Source: Fremontodendron californicum (Eukaryota; Streptophyta; Magnoliopsida; Malvales; Malvaceae). Taken from it: 64,000 nt of DNA. Both the position numbers and the translations under genes were made by a program. A model generated the notes under the pieces. The model saw nothing but the letters and a program-made list of their open reading frames with translations, was not told where the DNA came from and did no database searches. The stretch spans positions 2,056,001 to 2,120,000 of the forward strand of contig JAULJL010000017.1 in NCBI GenBank assembly GCA_030761205.1, in the 5' to 3' direction. Below, piece by piece: positions 44,755-55,553 of this stretch (position 1 is the first letter of the stretch; each line of letters opens with the position of its first letter).

Positions 44755-47700
44755 ATGCAGAAGAAAATGGCGTATTCTTTCCCAGATGAGGTGCTGGAGC
44801 ACGTATTCTCGTTCATACAATCAGATAAAGACCGAAACTCGGTATCGATGGTCTGTAAATCGTGGTACGAGATCGAACGGTGGTGTCGGAGGAAGATATT
44901 TGTGGGGAACTGTTACGCTGTGAGCCCTAGGATGGTGATCAGACGGTTCCCGGAATTTAGATCCATTGAGCTGAAAGGGAAACCGCACTTTGCGGACTTC
45001 AATCTGGTACCGGACGGTTGGGGCGGTTACGTTTTTCCGTGGATCGCGGAGATGGCCGGCGCCTACCCTTGGCTCGAAGAGATTCGGCTTAAACGGATGG
45101 TCGTTACGGACGAAAGCTTGGAGCTTATTGCTAAGTCGTTTAAGAATTTCAAAGTATTGGTGCTTTCTTCTTGTGAAGGGTTTTCAACTGATGGACTCGC
45201 TGCCATTGCTGCTAGTTGCAAGTGAGTTTGATGAACTCTTTTCATTTCTCCTTTTTTTTTTTTGAAGTGAGAAAAGGTGTTGAAGTTTGGATCTTTGTGG
45301 CCTTGTGGGAGTTAAAGTAGAGCTTTACTCCAATTTATTTTTGGTTTTAGCTACATTTTTCTTTATGGGTAGTTTTTATTTTTATCTTTTGAGTTGTCTT
45401 AATAAAGATTGATTTTTGTTCGGTTTAAATGTTATCTTATAGTGTCAATTGATTGGAAGAACTATTTTTGAAGTTTACTTGTAAATTTGAAGTTTGGTTT
45501 CTTATTTTAGCTATCTTCCTTTTATTTTTCTGCTTTTTCTCTTCTCAGATCTGAGGTGGGCTAGTTTATTTTTTCTTTTCTTTTTTAAGAATATCTAATG
45601 TGGGAAATCTAGCGAAAATCACTTGTTCTTTTTTCCTCTCTGATACCTTGTTTTGTTTGTTATCATCAGATTCGTTTTTTGGGGTTGTTTTCATATTTTG
45701 GATGGTTACTTCCTGGGAAATGTGGGCTTCTTTTTGCTCTTTAACTATATTCATTTTCTCTTGATTTATTGTTATAAATGATGAATATTTTTTGTAAACT
45801 TTTGTTGATTTGGGGATGAGGGGGAATAATTTTCCAAGTAATTTTCTTGGTTAGTGATAGTTATGGTTGACTGAGCAATCAGACACGTAAAGAATATATA
45901 ACTTTCTTTTGTTGCAAGTTCAATTGTAAAAAAAGAAAGGAACTTTAGCGTGGTAGTCTGGTCGTTTTCAATGACAATGACAGTGGTGAACTTCTAATTT
46001 TGTTCTATCTTCTTGATTTCCTATGTTTAACTCTTGGATTTAATTTAGTAAAACTATAGTATTATTTGATTTTGGCTTTTTTCTACATACAAAAAAAGTT
46101 GTTTTTATTCCTTTTATGTGTCTTGTATGTTATTTTTATGAATCAATCTGCATGCTGATGCAGGAATCTGAGAGAGCTGGACTTGCGAGACAGTGAAGTG
46201 GATGATTTGAGTGGGCATTGGCTCAGTCATTTTCCGGAGACATACACATCCCTGGTGTCTCTTAACATTTCTTGCTTAGGGTCTGATGAAGTTAGTTTCT
46301 CAGCCTTGGAGCGCCTGGTGGGTAGATGTCCCAACCTTCGGACTCTTCGGCTCAACCGTGCAGTGCCCCTTGATAAGATCGCCAACATTTTACGCCGTGC
46401 ACCACAGCTGGTTGAATTTGGCACTGGTACCTACACGGCTGAGCTATGGCCAGATGTCTTCTCAAATTTGGCTGGAGCTTTTTCTAGTTGCAAGGAACTA
46501 AGGAGCTTGTCCGGGTTTTGGGATGTGGTCCCAGCTTTCCTTCCAGCCATTTACTCTGTGTGCTCTAAATTAACATCACTGAACTTGAGCTATGCTACTA
46601 TACAAAGTCCTGATCTTATCAAGCTTGTAAGCCACTGTCCAAGTTTGCAGCGCCTATTGGTAAGCTTTTTATGGTATCATTGGTTTATTTATTTATTTAT
46701 TTATTTATTGTTAGTGTTTCTCCTTCTTTGCATTTGACTTGCTAACTATAATAAAAAGATTGAGCACTAGCGGGAGATAATTCCAACCCTAAACATATTG
46801 TGAACATTAACTGGTGTAAGGATCTTGCTTACATTGAAGCTTCTCTGTCTATTTTCAAAGCTGTGCTGGTCTCATAACATGTTCTGATAACTGAATTGGA
46901 TCTTGCTTCTCTGTCTATTTTCAAAGCTTGTCTGTCTTTTATTTTTTTCTAAAGCTAGGAATGTTATGCTTACAGGTACTTGATTACATTGAAGATAGTG
47001 GCCTTGAAGCACTCGCATCTAGTTGCAAGGACTTGCAGGAATTACGCGTGTTTCCATCTGACCCATTTGGTGTAGAGCCAAATGTATCCTTGACAGAACA
47101 TGGCCTTGTTGCCGTTTCTTTGGGTTGTCCTAAGCTACAGTCAGTTTTGTACTTCTGCCGCCGAATGTCTAATGAGGCATTAGTCACCATTGCCCAGAAC
47201 CGTCCGAACTTTACCCGTTTTCGTCTTTGTATAATTGAGCCAAGAACAGCTGATTACCTGACCCTCGAGCCACTTGATGTTGGTTTTGGAGCCATTGTTG
47301 AGCACTGCAAGGATCTCAGGCGCCTTTCCCTCTCCGGTCTTCTCACAGATCGTGTGTTTGCATATATTGGGACATACGCGAAAAAGCTAGAGATGCTGTC
47401 TGTGGCTTTTGCAGGAGATAGTGATTTGGGACTTCATCACGTGCTTTCTGGGTGTGAAAGCCTCCGGAAACTAGAGATTAGGGACTGCCCCTTTGGGGAC
47501 AAGGCTCTTTTGGCCAATGCTGCAAAGCTGGAGACAATGCGATCCCTTTGGATGTCTTCTTGCGCTGTGAGTTTCGGAGCATGTAAGCTGCTAGGTCAGA
47601 AGATGCCCAGGTTGAACGTTGAAGTTATAGATGAGAGGGGACCTCCAGATTCAAGACCAGAAAGCTGCCCAGTTGATAAACTCTATATATATAGGTCTGT

Positions 47701-47773
47701 TTCTGGGCCAAGGTTTGACATGCCTCCTTTTGTTTGGACAATGGATGAAGATTCTGCATTGAGGCTTTCTTGA
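44755..47773 (+). CDS. TIR1: TIR1-type auxin receptor F-box protein (TIR1/AFB1 clade)
   Basis: Three exons, 44755-45221, 46164-46659, 46976-47773, give 586 residues (TIR1 of Arabidopsis is 594). The protein is the substrate receptor of an SCF ubiquitin ligase: auxin fills a pocket in its leucine-rich repeats and glues Aux/IAA repressors to it for degradation, in the nucleus. The N-terminal F-box (about residues 8-50, SFPDEVLEHVFSF to WYEIERWCRR) is followed by LRRs to the end. Residues known to contact inositol hexakisphosphate or auxin are kept: His78 in KGKPHFADFN, the Arg of FRLCIIEP (Arg403 in TIR1) and the Ser of RRLSLSGLL (Ser438). The start MQKKMAYSFPDEV aligns with TIR1's MQKRIALSFPEEV. 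The C-terminus is shorter, ending DEDSALRLS. An intact miR393 site lies in exon 3. Intron positions match the clade. No lesion is seen. Confidence 0.97.
47532..47552 (+). promoter_or_regulatory. miR393 target site in TIR1
   Basis: The 21 bases end CAATGCGATCCCTTTGGA, whose 18 bases are perfectly complementary to the 5' 18 nt of miR393 (known sequence UCCAAAGGGAUCGCAUUG...). Only the three positions opposite the miRNA 3' end differ. It codes for TMRSLWM, the conserved location in TIR1/AFB2/AFB3 genes, where cleavage lowers receptor levels and can start secondary siRNAs. Confidence 0.93.
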
Positions 47774-50050
47774 GAGATCTCCTGTGAACTAGGCAACCGT
47801 GTTAAAGCTCATTTGATCTCAGGATTGAATGTCTCAGGTACATGCTCTTTATGTTACTCATTGTTCCCGATTTAATTTTATGTAGCTTAATATAATTGCA
47901 GACCTGATTGGAGTGGGAACATTATATGGAGGGTATACAAGGCTTGTTGCCACTCATTTTACTCTTGGCTGAGCTATCGGATACCAAGTAATGATTAATA
48001 AAGAGATGGAAACTCAGTTGTGTATTAATCAGAGTTTTTATTTGTTTCCCCATGTATACTATTTACAGAATTTTGGATGTTTATGCATTTGTATTGCCTT
48101 TTTGGGTACTAGTAATCATCTTGCGGACGTAATTGCCTTATGGAGTAATAAAAGTTCCGAATATTCGACTCATCTTTGTTATGATCATGCCCATGATATT
48201 AGTATTGCACTTCAGTTGCTCTTAGGTCTTTGAAATCTCACCTTTGCTTGTTCATTTCATCACCTTCATAGAAGTACGTCCATAACGTACGTAGTTTATT
48301 GTTGCTGGTCTTCAAATTTTGTCATGTTATCCTGTCTGTCTATTACAAGGTTGTTGGAGAAGTTACATGGTTGAAGCTTATGCCCCCAAGTTCAACAACC
48401 AAGATTTTGTTTGTCGGCATTTGCGGAAAGTGGGGGGGTTTGAATCGAAAACATTTGGAACTTGATCGATGAATGATGACACCCTTCCACCACGACCAAA
48501 TTTTGTGAGAATGCATGCGATGCGAAGAAGCTATTATCAAAAGCTTCCATGATTTTGAACTTTGAATTCACCAAAAAGGAAAGCTGTCTTTTCTCTGCTA
48601 ACACGACCAGTTCCCATCGTTTGATCAGAAGACCGGCTTTGCATTAAGAAAGAGTTGAGAGTTAAAGACTATTACAACAGCCAGAAACACTTTTTTGTCG
48701 AAGGATGTTTTGTACGGAACAATCATTTTTAAAACGACCCAACAGTATAATCTAAGCTGGATACTAACTCTTATATGATTAATCAAGCAATCCAACAGTA
48801 CACATTTATGATTTTTACCCTTCTCTACATACAAATTTTACTGAGAGACAGTAGAATCAGAAAAAGTTGCAGCTGTAGTAGACCTGTAACAAAGAGCAAG
48901 GTGGTCCTCCTCACTTCCTCAGCTTCTCAGATCAGGTATGGTAACTTTCACCTTATTATTATTATTTTCTTTATCTTCCTTCAAGTTTATGAGCCTCCTC
49001 GACTGTTGCGCCACGTGATAGATTCGGTGACATTGGTTAACGTCCACAACTTTTGCTTCATTCACGCTCTCTCTTTTTCTACACTTCCACCTGCTTTCTG
49101 ATGATGAGATATGACCACTTAATATCCCCTCCCTCCTCCTTTGGCTTTTGAATTGAAACATCAGATAAAGAATATACGATACTATTTAATAAAGCCACAG
49201 ACAGAGATCAAAAAAAGCCTAATGCTAACCAAAATGAATCTGTTTCAAAGATTCAAACCAAAATTTAAGACATTAAGAGACAGAAAAAAAAAAAAAAAAA
49301 CAACAACATTGGAAAAACACCCTCACCAAAAACTGACCTAGAAAAGGGATTGGATTTCTCATTTCTGTGAGTGTGAAATTATCAAGTCGGTGGGTGGAGA
49401 GGGGATTATAGGGAAATGAGGAGGATGATGGCCACACGTTTGGTGTATTTATGGTGGAATATAAATTCATCATTAATATTCTGTGTTACTTATTATGATT
49501 GTTGGTTGCTGATTTCATCTCTCTGATATGTTTTTTTCTTTATAACTGTTTCACAGCCTCATCATGATGATATCAGATGGTCAAAAATTCTTGGATGCTA
49601 CAATGACTCCAGGACAGGACATCAATACCTATGATGGGTTCACTTCAGTTCAGTAAAAAGTGATCCCCAGTATTTAACATAAAAAAAAAAAAAAAAAGTG
49701 ACCCTACTTCGTGTCGTGTAATATTGTAACAGAAACAACCAAAGTTGGTGTAATTAGAGAATCGTGATTGTACAAAGTGGCCTCCCCGTCCCCCGACTGC
49801 AAAAAATAATTACTACTACTACTAATAAAGTAATAATAATGCTCTACTACATGTCATTTTTGTTGCCTTTTGCATTAAATAGCTGTTCATTTTTATTTAT
49901 TTTTGCCCTTTTTCATGTATCAGAGAATAAATTTTCATCCAATTAAAAAACAGAAGAAGATGGTTCTGAGTTATCACTGGTGACTTGGTCTTGCTTGTGA
50001 AATTTTTTATGAAAAAAATTTTAAAATGAGTTTTTCGTAAGTTCCATTAC
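47774..50050. other. TIR1 3' UTR and downstream intergenic DNA
   Basis: The first few hundred bases are probably TIR1 3' UTR; a splice-like pair (CTCAGGTACAT near 47835, TTGCAGAC near 47900) hints at a 3' UTR intron. The rest has no recognised gene. The frames at 47991-48233 and 48775-49101 show no domain. Confidence 0.4.
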
Positions 50051-50062
50051 CTATGTAATTTA

Positions 50063-50180
50063 TCATGTTTATATGTAAAAAAAAAAATTACATAAATAAA
50101 TGATAGATTTGTCATGTTTATATGTAAAAAAAAAAATTACATAAATACATGACAGATTTGTCATGTTTATATGTAATTTG
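50063..50180. repeat. 49-bp tandem repeat, 2.3 copies
   Basis: Units begin TCATGTTTATATGTAAAA at 50063 and 50112, with a partial third at 50161. Copies one and two differ at only a few bases. An (AT)n run follows at 50184-50205. Confidence 0.9.
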
Positions 50181-50454
50181 TCATATATATATATATATAT
50201 ATATGTAATTTTAACATATTTATATGTAATAGAATATATTTTAAGTTCATCCTAAGAGAGTTCACCCTAGAACTCCCCCCTGCTTGTAGTGTTAGCAATT
50301 TAGTTGACTATCAAAATGCTGGACCTTTACTATACTGGATCCTGCCCAATATTTACCTATTTATTTTTACTTTAAAGAAAAAAGAATTACTGCTAATATT
50401 GAAATCTACTAATGCAATTAGTTTTGAAATATCTAATGATAACGTAAAATGTTT

Positions 50455-51000
50455 AATGTTTAATGTCAAGCAACCTCCCAGTCCCCTTCGAGCTATAGTT
50501 GTAACCCATCCTATAGGTTGGTAACGGGGTTGTGAAGGGCTTTTCTTCTTCATCACAAACTTCTCCTGAATAGGCTGCTTCTTTTGGATTTTGTTTTTCA
50601 ACTTTGTAGGCTTGTCATATGTTGAGAATTCTGATGTAGGGTTAGTTATCCTTTAAAGTCTGATAGCAATCTAAATTTGTAACAGAGTTTCTACTTGTCC
50701 TCTTAATAGGACAAAGAAGATCAAATTGATCTTGTTGATGAAAGAATTCTCTGTTTCATGATTTGGTGAATTAAGGGCCTTGAGTGATGGATTGTACAAA
50801 CTCCTTTATATCCTAATTTTTGCTTGTAAAAGTGAAAAATTGTTGATGTCAAATCAGCTGCAAGAGGTAATACGGTAAAGGCAAATTTGTAGCAATTAGC
50901 AAAGTTTGTTTGATGTGGATGAAGAGGTTAGCAGTTACTACTTGTAAACAAAAAAACAAGAAATTACCAGTAAATATTACAGATAAAAAATGGTACATGG
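50455..51000 (+). pseudogene. Decayed tandem duplicate of the micropeptide gene
   Basis: This block repeats, at moderate identity, the end of the 51437-51589 gene and its 3' flank. The coding relic (50469-50522) reads QPPSPLRAIVVTHPIGW and a stop, against QPPRRAVVVARHIA and a stop in the intact gene. Downstream words recur in order: GTAGGGTTAGTTATCCTTTA against ATAGGGTTAGCCATCCTTAT, CCTAATTTTTGCTTGTAAAA against CCTAGTTTTTGCTTATTAAA, and GAGGTTAGCAGTTACTACTT against AAGATTAGCAGTTCTGACTA. The N-terminal and membrane part is not found upstream, so the copy is 5'-truncated or rearranged. Confidence 0.65.
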
Positions 51001-51436
51001 CTTTCAAGTTTCAAACAGATGCAGCCCTCCCTCTAGCTCCCGCCCCTAGGAACATGAAAGGCACAGAAAGTTAAAAGGGTGGTCATTATCTGCCTTTCTG
51101 CGTATCCTTGACGCTTTCACTGTTTTACACTTTGACTTCTCCATAGCAGCCCTTTAAACCTAAACGAAGCCATTGGTTTTCTTTCTATTCACTACCCTAT
51201 AGTCATGGAAAGTCCACATTTCACAGCTAACCTTTCTTTGAAGTTTTCCAGGTGTCTACATCAAACCAATGAAAACGCAGTTTGGATAAAAAAAATTCCA
51301 TATCAGAGTTGACTTGAAGTCCAAGAAATATAATAAGTGTTATCATGTACGGAATTTGCATTCCTTTCTCCCAACTCCGAGCCCTCTTTTTGGGATAGGA
51401 ACATAAACCGGTGCTCAACTACTCATCCTATTGGAG

Positions 51437-51589
51437 ATGGGGAAAGTTATCTGCTTCGAGCTAAATGAAGGCAATGATTTGGATCTGATGCGGCTTCTCA
51501 TGGCGCTGGTTATTGCTCTTACCCTCATGGCCATCTGCATCCCACAACCTCCTCGGCGAGCTGTAGTTGTGGCACGGCATATTGCCTGA
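51437..51589 (+). CDS. 50-residue single-pass membrane micropeptide, family unknown
   Basis: An ATG-initiated frame of 50 codons plus TGA. Residues 1-17 are polar and acidic (MGKVICFELNEGNDLDL). A 17-residue hydrophobic segment (about 19-35, RLLMALVIALTLMAICI) would cross one membrane. A short tail follows, PQPPRRAVVVARHIA, basic and proline-rich. The charge pattern (acidic before, RR after) suggests the C-terminus faces the cytosol. Support for a real gene is the clean membrane-protein design in an otherwise non-coding 4-kb stretch, and a tandem duplicate at 50455-51000 that still shows related C-terminal codons. The upstream 51010-51430 is less AT-rich and could hold the promoter. I do not recognise the family with certainty and assign no function. 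Confidence 0.6.
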   Translation: MGKVICFELNEGNDLDLMRLLMALVIALTLMAICIPQPPRRAVVVARHIA

Positions 51590-52326
51590 GAAGGTTCTTG
51601 ATCATGTTGGACCGGATGAGAAGGTCCTTGGTTACTTGCTTCCCAAGTTAGCTGTATCAGGAAATTTTGTTTTCTAGTTTATGAGTGGGGGAGTTGAAGT
51701 CTTCAATGTTAGCAGAACAATCAGCCTGGTACAGCTTTAGCTGAGTTTAAGTTCACCTTAATCTTGCCGTATGTTTAGATTATAACATTGATATAGGGTT
51801 AGCCATCCTTATCCTTTAGATTATGATAGTGATATAGATTTGTAATGGAGGTTTCTTGTGGATGAACCATGGGATGAAGGACTCTACAATCTTAATTCCT
51901 AGTTTTTGCTTATTAAAGATTCAAGAATTCATGTAAAAACAGTTCCAACGTGTAAACTGTGAAAAGCACTATTGCAAAGTTTCTTGAATTTGGATGGAAA
52001 GATTAGCAGTTCTGACTACTGAAAAGTAAGTAAATTACCCAGCAATATTACATATAAAACTGGATACGGGCAATAATAAATCAACATATACCCAGCTACA
52101 TATTCAGACAAAATGATGATGTTTCATACTTAAAAAAATAACATGATGGTTTTCAGATTGGCTGTGAAAAATCCTTTAACTATCCAAAATTGCTATAGCA
52201 GCATGAAGAAAATCCCCTGTTTTGGGCAATTACACTACATTGCCAAGATTCCCCTGTTTCACCACTATATTCTCCAAATCAGCTACTATATGCACTAATG
52301 AAGTAGAAAACAAGAAATAACAAATT
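51590..52326. other. Intergenic between the micropeptide gene and FYV7-like gene
   Basis: The first 480 bases are the 3' flank that is duplicated at 50530-51000. The rest up to the FYV7-like stop shows nothing recognisable. The two genes converge here. Confidence 0.5.
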
Positions 52327-53767
52327 CTAAATTACTAATTTTTTATTAACTGAGGCACTAGATAAACTCTGTATGGACTGCAAAAGATGCTGGATTCTGT
52401 ATTTCATTACAGGCTGACCATGTCGTGTCTTTTTGAACATCTCCTTCCTTCCTGCCTTCCTCTGAGTTTCAGCTTTCTCTTTTTGTTCCTTCTTTGCTTG
52501 AACAATTGCTTCTCTCTCCATCCTTGCCTGATCTTTCGCCTCCTACTGCTTCTCAAACAATTCTCTTAAACTGTGCGAACTATTCTTCTTCTTGTTCAAT
52601 TTTGTTGGTCCTACTGCTATTTATGTTTTCATTCTCATCCTGTAACAATCCTTGCATTAGCAGACTCAGTCTGTTACAATTTACATATCAAAGATTATAT
52701 CTAGATGCATGCAAGGTAACGATATAGAATTCGCATTACATGTTTCCAACAGAATCATCTGTCTTTCTCAGCTAATCAGCATTTCATAGAATATGAAAAA
52801 CGTTTGAAAGAATCATTCAAAGTGAGATTTTAGATTTTGGAACTCAATCATGTATAGGCTTGCTCCACATTCACAAATCCAAATGCCATCCAACAAAACT
52901 TCAAACTAAAAGTAAAATGCTTGATCTAATGAACACCACTAACAATTACAGCTTAAAGCAGATTTCAAATTCAACATATTAGGCCCCAACCCAATTTAGA
53001 GCTAGAATGTTCCTCTTATAATTTAAACAGAAAAAAGAAAGAAGAAAAAAAGCAAGTTAATCATAATCTCAAAAAATTACTCCATGATAACAGACCTCTG
53101 GGGGTCTTATGGCTGAAGGAAGATCATTCCCCTGAATTTGTTGCTTTAGTGACTTCTTATACTTGTTAACATATTTAGCATTCTTATAGAACTCCCTTTT
53201 CTTCTCTGAGAAAAAAAGAAATTGCCAGTAAACTACATTAAAATGGAAACAAATAAATAGAATACATAAATTAGACGAAAAAAAATTATCAATATATTGT
53301 TACGATCCCGCATTAAAAAAATAACACTTCCTTGTGAGATTTCTATAGTTAGCGTTTGAATTGTGGTTCTCCAAAGGTCCATATTAATTAGTATTAGAGC
53401 CATCCCATCTTGGCTCACGGAGTGGTGACTTGAACCTAAAACAAAAAAAAAAAGTGCCCGCCGTGAAAAAAATAAGATTTCCTTGTGAACTCAATAGCTA
53501 GCTTTTGAAATGAGATTTTTCAAAAATTCATATCATATATCAACAATCAAACCCCCAAACAAAGAAAAGAAGGGAATTTATACTTATTAGGGCGGGACTG
53601 TAGTGAGTGGTGATGGATTTGGCATTAGCGAATGCTTGAAGCGAAAGACCAGTTCCTCTTCCTCCCAATCGGTTCATGTTCTTTTTCTTCTTCAGAGTCA
53701 TCGGTTTTGGACCCTCCATCTCAATTCCGTCGCGGTTTCCATTTTCGTTCGGCTTCCGATTCTTCAT
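52327..53767 (-). pseudogene. FYV7-like rRNA-processing protein gene with a damaged last exon
   Basis: Exon 1 (53767-53584) encodes MKNRKPNENG, then NRLGGRGTGLSLQAFANAKS and ITTHYSPALI. Exon 2 (53205-53096) encodes KKREFYKNAKYVNKYKKSLK and onward. These are in phase and match the FYV7 family, small Lys/Arg-rich proteins of ribosome biogenesis expected in the nucleolus. Exon 3 (52639-52327) starts in phase (DENENINSSRTNKIEQEEE) but hits a TAG at 52582-52580. The conserved continuation (KKKNSSHSLRELFEKQ) is in another frame and meets a second TAG at 52545-52543, then resumes as EAKDQARMEREAIVQAKKEQ up to KKTRHGQPVMKYRIQHLLQS. Exon 3 is 313 nt, one over a multiple of three. As written the product would stop at about 117 residues, losing the conserved C-terminus. 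The frameshift lies in a GAA run and could be a sequencing slip; the second stop needs its own explanation. An alternative start at 53788 would add seven residues. Confidence 0.8.
53298..53545 (-). mobile_element. TRIM-like element remnant in intron 1 of the FYV7-like gene
   Basis: Two related direct copies of about 90 bp, 53298-53390 (TGTTACGATCCCGCATTAAA...) and about 53454-53541 (GTGCCCGCCGTGAAAAAAAT...), share TTCCTTGTGA, TAGTTAGC/TAGCTAGC, GTTTGAATTG/TTTTGAAATG and TCCATAT/TTCATAT in order. Directly after the first copy comes TTAGTATTAGAGCC, close to TGGTATCAGAGCC, the usual primer binding site complementary to initiator Met tRNA. Only about 50 bp separate that site from the second copy. 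Short LTRs, a primer site and almost no interior describe a terminal-repeat retrotransposon in miniature. By the primer site it reads in plus orientation, opposite to the host gene; the strand given here is that of the host intron. Confidence 0.5.
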
Positions 53768-53998
53768 TGTCGCAAAAACAAGAGTCAAACACCAAGAATT
53801 GCTGAAATTTTAATTGTCAATGATTATTATATAAAACCCTAATTTTTTTAAGTGTTTTGGGAACAAAAATCCTCCGACCCGAATCGTGCCCCGTCCCCGT
53901 CCCCTTGCCCGCCCCACCCACATATGTGCCACGTGTTGGTTGCGACTATTTTTAATTCTAACTAATAATTATCTATTTAATATTCTTTTTAGTCATAT

Positions 53999-53999
53999 G

Positions 54000-54039
<40 letters not shown>
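53999..54039. repeat. (TAA)n microsatellite
   Basis: About 13 uninterrupted TAA/ATA units, 230 bp upstream of the FYV7-like start. Confidence 0.95.
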
Positions 54040-55136
54040 GATATAGTAATTATAGAAAATTCTAATAATTTAGAAGGAAAAAACCACTTATAAGTTATAA
54101 GTTAAATTTATTTTTTAAAAATAAAATAAATTTACTTTACACTATATTACATAGAGATCTACTAGAATTAAAAAAAGTTTGATATTATAATTTTTACCCT
54201 CTCATAATCTATTAATATAGCTATATTCTTAAATAAATTTCATTTAACACTTTCACTTTCTATTTTTTGCTCATTATTTTCAAAAAATTTATTTTTCATT
54301 CATTCAATTTCTTTCTTCTTAATTAATAATAATAATAAATAAATAAGTTTAAAATTAGTGTTCACACTCACACACGAGTAAGGTATGTGTGCCTACAAAT
54401 CTAATGTACATTACCAAAATTTAGAGCCTAACATGAAAATATTCAAGCACCAATATTAATTTATGAGTTTGGGATAATGATATAATTTAGGTAAAAAGAA
54501 ATTTTAAAAGGAGTAATTACAAGAAAAATTATACTCAAGAAGAAGTCTTTAAGATCATATGAGACATTTGTTTCTAGGAATGTTGATCAAGAAAAATTAG
54601 GAATGTTGATCAAGAATTAAATTAAGTCATTTTAGAAGAAAATAAGTAAGAATGTTGTACAAGTTAAATCCCAATAATGGATGTCTTACACACATACATT
54701 GAATGTATATAAAATATCATCAAAATATGTGGGCAATAAATTAAGAGTTTTTTTTTTATACACTGATGTTAGAATTTTTAATTTCATAAAGGAATTAAAA
54801 ATTTGTCAAATATTTCACTTATTTTTAATTAATTTTAATTTTTTTTAATATATTCTAAGGAATATATATGTGATCGTGATAATTCCATTTGTGAAATCTT
54901 CAAAATAAGATAATTTCTCATAAATTAAATCCTACTTTTTAATTACTTAAGAGAAAAAAGACAAATATTTTCTGTTATATGAAAATCATTTGCCTTCCAC
55001 TTCATTTTCTCTTTCCTTTTTTCAGTTATTGCAAAGATTATAACGCTAACCCATTTCCACTTTACAACCAAAATATTTTGTAAGCATGACAAAGCAAAGG
55101 AGTATAACTTTTGAGTTGGAAAAAGATTAAAAATAT

Positions 55137-55138
<2 letters not shown>

Positions 55139-55205
<67 letters not shown>
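55139..55205. repeat. (TC)n-(TA)n compound microsatellite
   Basis: A run of TC dinucleotides passes directly into about 26 TA units. Confidence 0.95.
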
Positions 55206-55207
<2 letters not shown>

Positions 55208-55384
55208 TTAAAACGGTTTTCCCCATCACCTCAAATTTCTATATTCTCATTCTCAAGCATTATAATTGAGTATCATTATAGGATGTGCATAAATTTACCC
55301 GAATTGAACTATACTTCAAATAAAAAGAAAGAGGCCATTCCAATTCATCCTATATATGTCAATTTCTGTATACATTATTACTTC

Positions 55385-55515
55385 TTTTTTTTTTTTACAA
55401 AAAAGGTCGCAATCTGAAGATAAAAAATGGTTGTAATTACTGAAATTTAAATATCAGATTTACGAGATGTCACCTCTTAATGGTGACTGAATAAATTCTG
55501 AGTTAAGCCCAAATT
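55385..55515 (-). repeat. Degenerate SINE-like repeat (family S1)
   Basis: TTTTACAAAAAAGGTCGCAA, TGAAATTTAAATATCAGATT and ACGAGATGTCACCTCTTAAT follow the S1 order. It lies immediately downstream of the SWEET stop codon and may form part of its 3' UTR. Confidence 0.5.
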
Positions 55516-55553
55516 TTATTATTACTTCATTGCTGTTTTATGAGTTTAAGGGT

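Larger units (their letters stand above)
54040..55553. other. Intergenic, AT-rich
   Basis: Contains a (TC)n-(TA)n compound microsatellite (55139-55205) and a family S1 SINE-like copy (55385-55515) just after the SWEET stop. No gene is recognised. Confidence 0.5.

Noticed and set aside
48775..49101. 108-codon frame downstream of TIR1
   Set aside because: It is hydrophobic and low-complexity, with no domain or relation to neighbouring genes.
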